This document shows, piece by piece, positions 1 through 12,006 of a stretch of DNA of 64,000 nt. Each line of letters opens with the position of its first letter. Within the stretch, counting starts at the first letter, position 1. The notes beneath the pieces are model-generated. The model was given only the letters and a program-made list of their open reading frames with translations. It searched no databases and was not told the origin of the DNA. The DNA comes from Gossypium raimondii (lineage: Eukaryota; Streptophyta; Magnoliopsida; Malvales; Malvaceae). The stretch lies in NCBI RefSeq assembly GCF_025698545.1, contig NC_068569.1, positions 47,249,218 to 47,313,217 of the forward strand, written 5' to 3'. The position numbers and the translations under genes were made by a program.

Positions 1-1420
1 CAATGTTCTATAGAATGCCCCACGATTCCTGCGTGATAATCGCATTGTGCGTTTGCATCATACCACTTTAGGTACGGAGGCTGCAGAGGTTTCAAGTAGT
101 AAGGGGAAACCACGTGTGCATTGAATAGATTCTGATATAATTCCCTATACGACATCAGAATCGGCATAAATTGAAGCTTCTTCGTATTTTGCCTTGTATC
201 GGATCCTCGTTTTGATGATCCTTGTTGGTTAAGAGCCACTTTTCCCGGCTGATTCACCGTAATTGTCTTTGAATATGAACTTGTATTGTTGACCTCATTT
301 TCCTTCTTCTTCGAGGCCGACCTTCTACTACTTTCTCCCGCATCTATCTTCCCACTTCTGATAGCATTTTCTATCATTTCGCCATTCATAACTATGTCAG
401 AAAAGCTTTTAGTAGCACTTCCTAACATATGTGTAATAAATGGGGCCTTCAGGGTGTTAACGAAAAGCATCGTCATCTCTCTTTCTAGAAGAGATGGCTG
501 AACTTGTACGGCAACCTCCCTCCATCTCTGTGCGTATTGCCTAAATCTTTCGCCTGGTTTCTTTTCCGTATTCTGCAGAGTGATCCTATCAGGTACCATG
601 TCAGCCACATGGTTGTACTGTTTTATGAATGCATGTGCCAGATCTCTCCATGAATTAATCTGGGTATGGTTCAATCGATTGTACCACTTGGATGCTGCCC
701 CTGTGAGGCTATCTTGGAAGTAATGTATCAAGAGTTGGTCATTATTGACATAACCGGTCATTTGTCTGCAGAACATGGTAATATGAGCTTCGGGGCTACT
801 AGTTTCATTGTACTTCTCAAACTCTGGCATTTTGAACTTGTAAGGGAGTACTAAATCCGGGACCAGGCTCAATTCTTTAGCATCGATCCCATATTAGCTC
901 TCCGTACATTCCATCGCTATAAATTTTTCTTCCAGCCATTTGTACTTCTCCTCTAACTGTTTTGGCAACTCATCATTCATTTTCTCCTTTCCAACTGTCT
1001 TATCGAAATCAGGGATAGCAGGATTAAAAAGGTTGGCTCCGGGGTTAGAGCCTGATCCTACCTAAAGATTCATTAGCATTGTAACGTCGCCCTAAAATTA
1101 CTGAGGATTAATGGTAACAGAGGTCCTACGCGGGTATATCTCAACTTGCTGGGGGTAAAGTCTGGAGGATAGACAGGTCCCTCATTGTCTCCTTCTTCAA
1201 CATTGAGCACAGAGCATTTTCCTTTATCAGTTCCCTTGTTGAACCATTGAGTTAACTGAGACATCATACTCCCTTGAGATTCCATCATTTTGTCTATCAT
1301 TTTTTGCTACTCATTCATTTGCTTTTGAAGCTGCTCCTGCATTTCCATTTGGGACTGTTCTAGCCTTTCCATCCTTTGATCCATATCCTTAGTTTTTGAT
1401 CGAATATCGTAGCGATGTTT
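1..1420 (-). pseudogene. gypsy gag polyprotein, partial and decayed
   Basis: From about 893 down to base 1 the minus strand is open for about 297 codons and reads as a plant Ty3/gypsy gag. It contains the retrotransposon gag core (residues around DRITLQN, a YAQRWREVA block and LFVNTLKAPF) and then a Lys/Ser-rich linker. Upstream, at about 1073-1400, a Gln/Met-rich N-terminal coiled segment (MDQRMERLEQ) precedes a frameshift near 1140 and an in-frame TAA at 894-896. Gag would build the virus-like particle in the cytoplasm. It lies about 180 bases downstream of the extra ORF on the same strand. The left end is cut by the window edge, so CCHC knuckles and protease cannot be judged. Confidence 0.85.
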
Positions 1421-1596
1421 AGTAGGTGGTTGGTTTCCAGATTAACTGAGGAGTAATTTAAATTAATTAGAATCTTTTAATATTTTCAAATGCATATGAA
1501 GTAATGCAATGCATGAATGCAAAAAAGACGTCAATTTTGATTCAATTGCATTTAAGAAAACTTTACTAGAAAGCAAATTTCTTTACATAAAGTGAA

Positions 1597-3686
1597 TTAC
1601 AAATAAAGTTTTGCCCTATTGCTCAGCATTCTAATCTTCCTAAGTAACATAGCTAACTCTTGCCCCCGATCTGATTCTAATTCATACTTCACACTCAGCA
1701 TGTCTGCTTGTACTGCCAAAACTTGTACATGATCAGCTACTTCTCGGATCTAGACCACAGCTTCCTCCATAATATGATCTCGGCTCCTAACTTGGTTCTG
1801 AAAGTAGTGTAGTTGTTCCTTATTACGATTTTCATTTGCTTCCAAGTGCTTGATCCGGTTTTCACAATTTTGCAACGTCGTTTCTCGCTCTTCGATTCTT
1901 TGCTTCATTTCCTCAATCTTGCTCAAGTTTGCTTTCAACTCTATTGCAGAATTTCGATTTCGATACTGATGAAGAGATCCTTCCAACACGATCACCCTAT
2001 CCTTTAACTCGCCTTTTTCCTTTTGGCTTTCTGACAAACTCTTTTCTAAAGCCTCGTTTCATCTCTGCATTTCTTGGAATTTCTGTTCCCATCTATCGGC
2101 TTTGTCCTTTTCTTCTAGAATTTCTGCTCGCCACTGTTCTGACGTTTTTCCCAGCCCGGCAGTTCTCATTGACATACTCAACTTTTTATAATCCGTCTTC
2201 AGACTACCCAGCTCCTCCTCAGCCTTGTTTTTCTCTTTCCTTAATTTCTCAGTTTCAAGCTTCTGAACGTCTATGTCCAATCTCAAGTTCGTCTTTTCTT
2301 CCTCCATTTTCTCTATATTCTTTTCTAAATCTGCATTTCTTCTCTCAAAATCTCGTCTTATGATTTCCAACTCAGAAGAAATAACTCGCAAATGCTCCTC
2401 TATTGGCTGGCGACCTTCTTGATTTACCTTGGGTATATTGTCATTGATTCTCCTACCCCACCATTCATTATACTCAGGAGTTGTCATCGGTCCCATAGCT
2501 AACCCATTCATTCGGCGAGTCTATTTCCACGCGCTAGAAATCTCTTGAATCTTCTTTCTATAACTATAATCTTTGTACGAAAATTCACAATCAGCTATCC
2601 CTTGGGTCGCAAGTATAAATTGTCTTGACCTATACTGTCTCAGTACCAACAACGGGGCATATCCACTAGCTCCCCAAATCCCAAGTAGTGGAACCCAATC
2701 GAAATTACCACACCTATACAGGATCTCATCTGGAAGTAACCAAGGAGCTCTCCACTCAACATCTTCCTCCAAAAGACTTTGAAGAATCACCATCCATTTC
2801 TCCTCTAAAATGTCGTCCCTCCTCGGCGTAGCTACTATCTCCTTTAGTGGTGAATAATTTTCAGAGAAAACCAGATACGAAACCTTATCCACCCTCCAAA
2901 AGTGACTATGAAACCATACAAGTAGAAGTTGTGCACATCCAATAAATCTGCCCTCACCTGTTTTTCGGCATGCACTCAATGACCTGAAGGTTTCTGCCAA
3001 AATTGCCGGAATCGGTGTAACCTTCTTATCAAGTCAGTCAAATAAATCGGTGACTACTTCATCTACATGCCCCAAGGCCTTGGGGAAGACAACCAAGCCA
3101 TATATACTTAAAGCAAAGACATCTAACCTCTTTCTCACATCTGGATGTGTTAGAATTGCATCTTTCAAACTTCTCCAAGGAACGCATTTACTATCCCCCT
3201 TTTGCTTAATCCGTGCAGCAACCCACTGCTCACTCATCCCTGTTATACCTATCAGCTTCTTTGAAAAGGTTGGCACATTTACCGCTCTTAAGTAAACCCT
3301 GTCCACTTGAAACTTTCAACATCGGAGTAAAGCCACATATTCTTCTATCCTAGGCACCAAATCGACATTCCCAAACGTGAAGCAACTGTAAGCATGATTC
3401 TAAAACTGGGCGAGGGCTCGAAACAAATGCTTGTCTACCTTCACATCAAGAAAATAAAGCAAATCCCCATAATTGTCATAAAATAACTGTCTAACCTCAT
3501 TATTCCACTGATCCCAGATTTTCTTCAAATCCTGCAAATTATTTTGAGTTACACTGATGCAAGTAAAATCCCATAATTTCGATACATACCCATCGGCCAG
3601 GCTATCGCCCTTTTCTTGCTGCGTTGTTTTAGACCATGTTCGGACAGCCGCATTGTCCTCCACTTTATCAAGAAACCTTTTTCCAT
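1597..3686 (-). pseudogene. Extra ORF upstream of gag: DUF7745-like domain plus coiled coil
   Basis: A single minus-strand frame runs from 3663 to a TAA at 1597-1599, about 688 codons, without any frameshift but with six in-frame stops: TAG at 3400, TGA at 3316, TGA at 3034, TAG at 2521, TGA at 2059 and TAG at 1750. The first two thirds match the DUF7745-type protein seen in cotton gypsy elements (blocks SEQWVAARIKQKGDSKC, IYGLVVFPKALGHVDE, VPLLGIWGASGYAPLL). The last third is a Glu/Lys/Arg-rich coiled coil. The only nearby ATG (3684-3686) is out of frame by one base. The molecular function of this ORF is not known to me; its position matches ORF1 of Ogre elements. Confidence 0.8.
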
Positions 3687-6595
3687 GACAAACTTTCTAT
3701 CTAGCAACTGAATCTGAACTAACGCCTTTTATGATGAAATGAAATGTCATGTCATGCAAACAAAATAAAACACAAAAGTCAGTATCAAATATAAGCATAT
3801 AATCAAGGAAGAGTAAAACGTCTATTAGGACATCTATTAGGGTTTAGTGTAGTTCTACCTAAGGCAAGCTCCTAAGGCTCATTATATGCGGTTTGGCTCT
3901 AAAGTAAAGGTACCGAACCAGTGATTCCTTGATCTTCACCCATTATAGGCTCATATAGATCAAGTTCGATTCGAGGACACATTCTCCCTATGACTATACG
4001 GAGATGAAAATCTCACGAAGGCATAAGTACCGATGTATCCCGAAAGCGATCCACTATCTTATACAAAGGTGAAAACCTCACGAAGGAATAGCTTCTCACT
4101 CCCACTTAGAGGATAAAATTATCCAGTACATGTAATGTATAATGCAAAATAATTTAAAGTACTTAAATCAATTAAGCATGAATGCAAGAGGATTTTTAAA
4201 AAATGAAATTTCATTTTTTCGACTATAAGACAAAAATTAATCAACTTTGCGGCACGACTCTCTTATTATTCTTCTTTTAAAAAACTGTTTGGTCGCCACC
4301 AATCTTTTATTAAGGTGTGATTGGGTCACCTAAAAATGACTTTAGTCTATGAATTTTAGAAAAACGGGTCCGAGAGTCGATTACGTATGAGGAAGGATTA
4401 GCACCTTCATTACGCCCAAAAATTGGTACCTAGTTAATTAATTAATGTCTTAATGTCGAAAATTTGAAAAATATAATCCTTAGCAAAAACTCTTAAACGT
4501 TACGCATTAAGACCCTTATCATTTCAGAGAAAGAAAATGACACACCCGATGCGTTAGGGCACAACATTCTAATTTCCTCAAAAATGAATTAGGCCAGAAT
4601 ACTCATGTAATAAAAATTTAAAAGAATATCCATTTATTCAAGATTTAAGAAATCGCGGCCCAATACGTTAGGGCACAATTCCTCCAAAATCCCAAACTCG
4701 GAATATTTCCTTTATTATTTTTAAAAAAAAACCTTCATTTCGAGAAATCAATGCGTCACATCCAATACGTTAGGACACAACGTGTTGAATTCCCAATAAT
4801 GAGTTCTTATTTTTGGATGAAAGAGAAATGCTCGATTATTAGATTTAACGAAGAAAATCAAAACCCAATATGTTAGGGCTCAATTTCCTTGAAAATCCTA
4901 AATACGAGCATTATCTCAATTTTTAAAATTTTCTATTTTTAAATTTGAGTAAAAGATGATGTAACGTTATATTATATGTGCAAATATCGTGATAACAAAT
5001 ACAATAGTAATAAATACAATGATAATAATTTTAACGATGGCATAGAAATAATATGAACAAATAAATAAATGGAACTAAAAACAATAATCCATGACATGCC
5101 AAAATGCCAAATGAATAAATAAATGAATTTAAATACAATTAAATAGGAAATGAAAAAAGCGACCAAAATAAATAAAGAATAGAAGGTATATAATATACAT
5201 GTTGAAATTATGAAGCTTAAAACTATACATATGATTTACATATAAAATATATATAATATTTATATTATCAAAATAAATAAAATATGTGTATATATATAAA
5301 TATGAGAAAAATATTAGTTTGAAAAATATATATATAAATATGTGCAAAATATATATATGTATATAGATTTTTTTAAAAATAATTACATATGAAAATTGTG
5401 AAAAATATATAAAACCTATTAAAATTAATTAATCTAAAAAAAGACTAAATTGAACTGCAAATAAAAAAATCTGGGGAAATCCGTAAATAAATAAAGTCTG
5501 GAAGACTAAATCAAACGTGCGAATTACATAGAGGGGCTGGAAGGGAAATTTTCCCTTCTCCTCTAAAACGGCGCCGTTTAAAAGGGTTAAATTGAAATTT
5601 AAAATAAATTAAAGGACGAATTTAAAAAACAAGCGCAATTTGCCCCTCCGCATGAAAAACACGCGGATCCTAGGCCGGGTCGGGTTGGATTCGAGTTAAC
5701 CCAGGTTCAAAACGACACCGTTTTGAAGGGCTATTTAAGCCACTTACCCTTCCCAAAATTTCATTCTAAGCCTCCTTTCAAAAAACAAAAAAAAAAACTA
5801 CAAAAAGCTTTCCACGCTCCTTAGACGTCCGACCTAGGTCCGGTCACCGGCCACCGCGCCGACTGCCGATCTCCGGTGCCGACACCGCCATCTGCGGTGG
5901 TCGGAAACGAGAAAAATTCTGCAGTCAGTCTCTTTGACCTTTTTAAACCCCGATCTGAGTTTGAAGTTTTTAGAAAACTCTCAGAAAACGCGAATGAAGA
6001 ACGAAACCTTTCGGTTTCCGACCACCGATCCTCGGAGTTGATCCTCCTATGGCGTCGTCTTAAAAGCAAATAGGTTGTTTGCTTCCTTTTTTTACTTTTA
6101 TGTTATTCGTTTGTAAAAAAAATAGACATAACGATAAAAAAATGAAAAAAATATAAATATCAACATTTTAATCGGTTTTTTGCTCTCTGTATTGAACCTT
6201 TTTGTTTGCTGCAAAAATAATAGCTAGTTTTTCTTATTGATTTCTTGAAAAGCGGTCCTTGTTACAGTGTATTGGTGGCTTTTTTATAGCCAAATGAAAC
6301 AAATCTAAAGAAGAAACAAATTTGTTTCTTTATTTGATCTTCAAATCTTTGATTGTGCTCCCTTTTTTGTTTTTTCCTTGATGCGCAGGTATGAAGATCG
6401 AGGGAGATTCGGAAGGCAAGGCCTGGTTTGCGGCGCTGTTGATCTTGAGAAACCCTAGGGTTTCTGATTTTGCTTTGGGCCATTTGTTTTGGGCCACCAT
6501 ATTTTAGTTTATTTCAGTTTGGGCCATATAGGCCCACTTGTAATTTGGACTGTTTTATTTTCTTCATATAAGCCAGGTAAAATTGAGGTATTACA
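3687..6595 (-). repeat. 5' LTR and leader of the left gypsy element
   Basis: No credible ORF here; the hydrophobic Ile/Phe/Tyr-rich ORFs at about 4970-5350 are AT-rich noise. On the minus strand the LTR begins TGTAATACC at 6595, with GC-rich leader-like sequence at 5820-6070 and a possible TATA (CTATTTAAG at about 5731-5739 on the plus strand, read in reverse). A GGTGGCGACC motif at about 4290 resembles LTR-end sequence of this family, but the LTR/leader junction cannot be fixed. About 4540-4890 holds a diverged tandem repeat (separate entry). Confidence 0.6.
4545..4890. repeat. Diverged ~102-bp tandem repeat inside gypsy LTR
   Basis: Four copies of a core close to CCCAATACGTTAGGGCACAA start at 4545, 4659, 4761 and 4864, giving spacings of 114, 102 and 103 bases. 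Each core is followed by an AT-rich arm containing AAATCC- or AATTCC-type sequence. The copies differ by several bases, so the array is old. Confidence 0.75.
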
Positions 6596-8341
6596 CTTAT
6601 CTAACAGTTACGACCTCTTTCTTTTCCGTAGAGGAAAGGCAATCTTGAAATCCTCGTCGAAAGTGATGGAACGCTTCAAAGTCGTAACTTGAATTCCTTA
6701 TTCTTCTTTCTTTAGATTACTTTTTTTATCAAAATCGAGAATGAAACTCCAAATATGTCGGCGACGTACGTCCCACATTCTCCCTATTAAAAAAGGTTCA
6801 ATTTATATAAAAACAAAATCCTATCCATTATTTGGGCAATACCTACAAGAGTTATTGAAATGTAACATCATTTGTTGTTTCCAATTTAACTCTCTAAGAG
6901 AATTTTTCATTTTCCAAGTTCCACTACTTATCCCACGAAAAGCTTCCATTCATAGTCCAGTAACATTGGGTCGGAACACTACTTAATTTTGAATTTCAAT
7001 TAGTCAGTTGCCATTTTCCATTTTACAAATGTGATAAGTTTGATAAAAACTTTTTAACAACAACAAAGTTATAAGATTTTGCGCTTCGCATAACTATTTC
7101 TACATTGTGCCACATCCATATCACTGGCAGAAGAATCTGGTATAGCTCATTCAATTTTGAGACACACGTGAATTTTTTACCATCAACATAATAAGTGCTT
7201 GCACAACTTCAAAAAATTAAAAAAATAGGACAACACACATAACGAATATGTGTGCCTGTACTAAATCCCATATTGCTTTTTCCATACGTTGTTTCCTCCA
7301 TATTATTGTCGAGGTGTTTGGTTTGGAGTGGACGTAATAGTTCAATCCCAGTTTCAACGGTGAAACACATGTACGACATAATCATCTTTATTGAACATTA
7401 TTTTCGTGATTCGTTTAATGCCATTTAAGAATTATAAAGGGAAGTATAAATGTGTCTCTTTGAATTAATATTTAGATTTGTAGTAATTAAAATTAATGCT
7501 AATTAAACTGAAATATTGAATGTTCTAATTAAACTGAAATATTGAATGTTTTCTTTTACTGTAACGTATTCTAGTCCAATGTGGTAATAACACTTCCTAT
7601 AGATGCCAGTTTTTTTAACTGCAAATCTTGTTCGAAATTAGTTTTACGAACCAAATTTAACTAGTAACATCAGATTCGAGCGATATGGCAAGCCTTAATG
7701 TTTATTCCGCACTAGTGGTTTTATTCTTAACTTGCGGGGCAGCAATGTCTACGAAGGAGAACGACTAGATTATTAAGGAAAATAATTGTGAAACTAAAAT
7801 GGGTTTGCCCTGTGTTCTAGAAGCTTTCACGAGTATTTTCGAGACAGGGACTATTTCTAACAAGTGTTGCGGCGAACTTGTTGTGTTGGGAAAAGTTTGG
7901 CACTAAGCATTAGTAAAGAGGACTCTCGAAAATCCTCTATTCAAAGACCTAAGCCCCAGCGACAATTATAGCGAAGAGCATTCAAACATGGAATAATTGC
8001 CTTGCATTGATCGATTCACCATCTCCGTCTACTTAAGGATATATGATTGCTTAAGCTAACAAACGGTTACAAGACGTAACGGGCCCAAAATTGTTCTTTT
8101 GTCTTTATTTTAGACATTGTTCCAAAAGCTTCATTAAAATGTGTCATTAAATTTAAGCCTAGTTAAATTATATTTAGTTCTAAGAAAATTAAATGGTTCT
8201 AGAGGAGCCATTACTTAATACACTATCATTTTATACATGCCATTATTTTTAACTTTATAGCATTGGAACTCGGTAACCAGCTCAAATCGAGCACTAGATA
8301 TTGTTTTGCATTGTTTAAATTGACATAAATATCATTATTAT
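6596..8341. repeat. Tandem duplication unit A (host DNA)
   Basis: This unit aligns almost base for base with 8597-10477, from CTTATCTAACAGTTACGACC through to AAATATCATTATTAT. It carries the first ECA1-like pseudogene. Relative to unit B it lacks about 100 bp (B has them around 9013-9120) and lacks a 28-bp tandem duplication. Its left end is interrupted by the gypsy element. Confidence 0.9.
7685..8060 (+). pseudogene. ECA1/prolamin-like small secreted protein, copy A
   Basis: The ATG at 7685 opens a reading frame with a hydrophobic signal-like N-terminus (VLFLTCGAAM) and then a core with GLPC, a Gly-x-Ile-Ser-x-Lys-Cys-Cys motif and LGKV, resembling the prolamin-like domain of ECA1 gametogenesis-related proteins. 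In-frame stops occur at 7766-7768 (TAG where copy B has CAG), 7904-7906 (TAA) and 7994-7996. The distal part, which copy B has lost by frameshift, is still in frame here up to the third stop. ECA1-family proteins are secreted and often female-gametophyte expressed; that role is family knowledge, not visible here. Confidence 0.6.
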
Positions 8342-8596
8342 AAACATTAAGTTCATTTCAATAATGTGGAATTGGAATGTTCTAGCGTGGTGTGGAATTG
8401 AAACAATCTCAATTCCTTGAAAGTCTTTATACAATTTAAATTCACATTGGCTTTAACGGAACAAAACCTTCACTTCTCCAAGTTATGAAAAGACACATAT
8501 CGTGCCAGGAAATATCCACCAACGGACATGCACTATAATTTGTAATAGTTCATTGCCCACGAACACCTTTGTTCCATTTTCCATTTTCACTACTTC
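8342..8596. other. Spacer between the two tandem units
   Basis: These 255 bases lie between unit A and unit B and have no match after unit B. They contain a short local repeat of GTGGAATTG and no ORF. The likely pre-duplication position is upstream of the ECA1-like gene, where the gypsy element now abuts unit A. Confidence 0.6.
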
Positions 8597-10477
8597 GATA
8601 CTTATCTAACAGTTACGACCTCTTTCTTTTCCATAGAGAAGGGGCAATCCTCAAATCCTCGTCGAAAGTGATGGAACGCTTCAAAGTCTTAACTTGATTT
8701 CCTTATTCTTCAAAGTCTTAACTTGATTTCCTTATTCTTCTTTCTTTAGATTACTTTTTTTTTATCAAGATCGAGAATGAAACTCCAAATATGTCGACGA
8801 CGTACGTCCCACATTCTCCCTATTAAAAAAGGTTCAATTTATATAAAAACAAAATCCTATCCATTATTTGGGCAATACCTACAAGAGTTATAGAAATGTA
8901 ACATCATTTGTTGTTTCCAACTTAACTCTCTAAGAGAATTTTTCATTTTCCAAGTTCCATTACTTATCCCACTAAAAGCTTCCATTCATATTCTAGTGAC
9001 ATTGGGTCGGAACGCTCACACCTAAAAATTTAACGTTCAACGAAGGCTACAAAAACTGAAATGGAGTCCCGTGATAAAGACAAACATCTACTTAATTTCA
9101 GAACGAGAAATATTTTTGATGTATTAATTTTGAATTTCAATCATTCAGTTGCCATTTTCCATTTTACAAATATGATAAGTTTGATAAAAACTTTTTAACA
9201 ACAACAAAGTTATAAGATTTTGCGCTTCGCATAACTATTTCTACATTGTGCCACATCCATATCACTGGCAGAGGAATCTGGTATAGCTCATTCAATTTTG
9301 AGACACACGAGAATTTTTTACCATCAACATAACAAGGGCGTACACAACTTCAAAAAATCAGAAAAATAGGACAACACACATAATGAATATGTGTGCCTGT
9401 AATCCCATATTGCTTTTTCCATACGCTGTTTCCTCCATATTATAGTCGAGGTGTTTGGTTTGGAGTGGACGTAATAGTTCAATCCCAGTTTCAACGGTGA
9501 AACACATGTACGACATAATCATCTTTATTGAACATTATTTTCGTGATCCGTTTAATGCCATTTAAGAATTACAAAGGGAAGTATAAATGTGTCTCTTTGA
9601 ATTAATATTTAGATTTGTAGTAATTACAATTAATTCTAATTAAACTGAAATATTGAATGTTCTAATTAAACTGAAATATTGAATGTTTTCTTTTACTGTA
9701 ACGTATTCTAGTCCAATGTGGTAATAACAATTCCTATAAATGCCAGTTTTTTTAACTGCAAATCTTGTTCGAAATTAATTTTACGAACCAAATTTAACTA
9801 GTAACATCAGATTCGAGCGGTATGGCAAGCCTTAATGTTTATTCCGTACTAGAAGTTCTATTCTTAACTTGCGGGGCAACAATGGCTACGAAGGAGAATG
9901 ACCAGATTATTAAGGAAAATAATTATGAAACTAAAATGGGTTTGCCCTGTGTTCTAGAAGCTTTCACGAGTATTTTCGAGACAGGGAGTATTTCTAACAA
10001 GTGTTGCGGCGAACTTGTTGTATTGGGAAAAGTTTTCCACTCAGCATTAGTAAGGAGGACTCTTTAAAATCCTCTATTCAAATACCTAAGCCCAGCGACA
10101 ATTATAGCGAAGAGCATTCAGACATGGAATAATTGCCTTGCATTGATCGATTCACCATCTCCGTCTACTTAAGGATATATGATTGCTTAAGCTCACAAAC
10201 AGTTACAAGACGTAACGGGCCCAAAATTGTTCTTTTGTCTTTATTTTTGATATTGTTCCGAAAGCTTCATTAAAATGTGTCATTAAATTTAAGCCTAGTT
10301 AAATTATATTTAGTTCTAAGAAAATTAAATGGTTCTAGAGAAGCCATTACTTAATACACTATGATTTTATACATGCCATTATTTTGAACTTTATAGCATT
10401 GGAACTCAGTAACCAGCTCAAACCAAGCACTAGATATTGTTTCACATTGTTTAAATTGACACAAATATCATTATTAT
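8597..10477. repeat. Tandem duplication unit B (host DNA)
   Basis: This is the second copy of the unit at 6596-8341, with the head-side sequence intact. It carries a 28-bp direct duplication (CTTCAAAGTCTTAACTTG...) at about 8677-8735 that unit A lacks. Both units share an older ~25-bp direct repeat (CTAATTAAACTGAAATATTG) at about 7498-7545 and 9637-9690. Confidence 0.9.
9822..10067 (+). pseudogene. ECA1/prolamin-like small secreted protein, copy B, truncated
   Basis: An 81-codon ORF starts at ATG 9822. Residues 1-22 form a plausible signal peptide (hydrophobic VLFLTCGATMA). The mature part has Cys at GLPC and a CC pair in SNKCCGEL, as in prolamin-like/ECA1 proteins, but only part of the usual Cys set; a Phe stands before the His in KVFH, where the family often has Cys. 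The ORF stops at TAA 10065-10067, where copy A still codes (CTCGAA against CTTTAA), and a one-base deletion follows near 10090, so about 35 C-terminal residues including a conserved IQTWNNC-like stretch are out of frame. It could still make a short secreted peptide, but decay is the simpler reading. Confidence 0.6.
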
Positions 10478-11030
10478 CATTTTTTACAAATAAGCAAGAT
10501 TAAAAAAAACAATATGTAAACATGAAATGAAAAAGATGAGTCTTTTCATTATTTCGAAATAAGGTTTTGATTTTTAAGAAAAGTAATGATTTTTTCTAAA
10601 GAAAAATTTGATTTTGCAAAAACAGAAAAAAACAAAACAAAATCCGACCACTGTACGAGGCGGCCCACCACCGGAGTCCGGAGAGCCATTGGGCTCTCTG
10701 ATGGTGAAGCCATAGCCAACATAGAAGTTGGAAGAGGAAGAGGAAGTTTTTTTTTTTGAAAAACAATGAGGTTAAAATGAGAGAATAAACAGTTTTTTTT
10801 TCATTTATAGGTGCCAAAAATGGGTAATTTATTCTTACCCTCCTTACTTTTTACATTTACAAAAAAATACCTCATTTTTTGCAACACCGCCCTCCCTCTC
10901 TAACCTAACATTCGCTTTAATAAAAATACCCAATTTTTTACACCCATAACCCTTTTATTTATTTAAACATTCGCTTTAATCTGGAATTTAAAAATTAAAG
11001 GTAAATCAATTACTACATCAGTCCTCTGTC
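10478..11030. other. Region without a supported gene
   Basis: AT-rich sequence with a GC-richer patch at 10640-10740 and a repeated AACATTCGCTTTAAT at about 10908 and 10966. The minus-strand ORF at 10596-10817 has no recognisable domain. This may be the outer part of the LTR of the next element, but I found no boundary. Confidence 0.4.
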
Positions 11031-11957
11031 TTCCACATTTTTTTATCTTTTAGTTCTAAAATCAACCTATGTCATTTTGTTTCCATCTTTAATAAATAGT
11101 TTACACTTATATCTTCCATTTCATTTGTATTTATACATTATATATTTAATGTTAATTATGCACTTTATTTTAATTTTTATATTTATTCACACTTGTATAA
11201 TTTTTACTTATTCTTATTTCATTTTATTTATTTTCATGTCTATTTATACTTTTTTACATTCCCTTTCATACATTTTAATATTATTTTTTATGTTACCTTA
11301 ATTCTTTTATTGTATTATGAATAAGGTGTATTATTGTTATATCATGTTAATGTCTTATTTACTTCATTTATTTAATTTTTCTTTTTATTATTGCCATTTT
11401 GAAACAGTTTTAACTTTTATTTAACTTTAGCCAATTTAATTAATTTTTCCTATTTTATTACTATTAGTTCTAAAATAGGGAACTTTAGATCATTTTCCAT
11501 CCTATATATGTTGACATGAAGTTAGTTAAATAGGTGTTATATTTTAATGAAACCATAAGGTTTTTACATTTGGATTTAGGTTAGTTCTTAATATCTCACC
11601 TAATATTTATCTTAGAAAAATTATAAATAATATGTAAGATATTTTCTTAGGGTTTTAAATTAGTTTTAAATATCGTATAGGATTAGAATCTTAAGTTAAT
11701 ATGTAAATATTTCTTAGGACTTTATTCAAGATTAAGACTAAAGATTTTTGTAGGTGAATTGTAAATCATGAGTAGGTCTTTCTCGGTATTTTATTTTAGA
11801 AAATTTTTAAGAAAGCTAATAAATGTTATTTAAGATTTATTATTATAGGATTTTGACAATTTAAATCTTATATCAAGAATTTTAAAGATAAATCATAAAC
11901 ACGACATAGGATACTTTCGTAAGATCTTGATAGGTTCAACGTTATTAATTAAATATT

Positions 11958-12006
11958 TTAAAATAACAATAATAATAATAATAACAATAATAATAATAAT
12001 AATAAG
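11958..12006. repeat. AAT trinucleotide microsatellite
   Basis: An interrupted (AAT)n run with two AAC variants lies within the presumed LTR of the second gypsy element. Confidence 0.9.

Larger units (their letters stand above)
1..6595 (-). mobile_element. Ty3/gypsy LTR retrotransposon, Tat/Ogre-like layout, 5' part
   Basis: Read on the minus strand, the element starts with TGTAATACC at 6595, continues through a long LTR/leader, an extra ORF with a DUF7745-like domain, then gag, and leaves the window at base 1, so protease, RT and integrase are not visible. An extra ORF between leader and gag is known for Tat/Ogre elements; assignment to that lineage is inference without pol. The right boundary is supported by host sequence: CTTAT at 6596-6600 follows the element, and the same CTTATCTAACAG occurs uninterrupted in the second copy of the flanking duplication near 8595. 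I did not find an intact primer-binding site in this copy. Confidence 0.85.

Noticed and set aside
1929..2363. 144-residue plus-strand ORF
   Set aside because: It is the antisense of the coiled-coil part of gypsy ORF1; Ser/Phe/Leu-rich composition comes from the complement of Glu/Lys codons.
4972..5347. Two hydrophobic minus-strand ORFs that could look like membrane proteins
   Set aside because: The Ile/Tyr/Phe richness follows from AT-rich LTR sequence; no start context, homology or codon pattern supports them.
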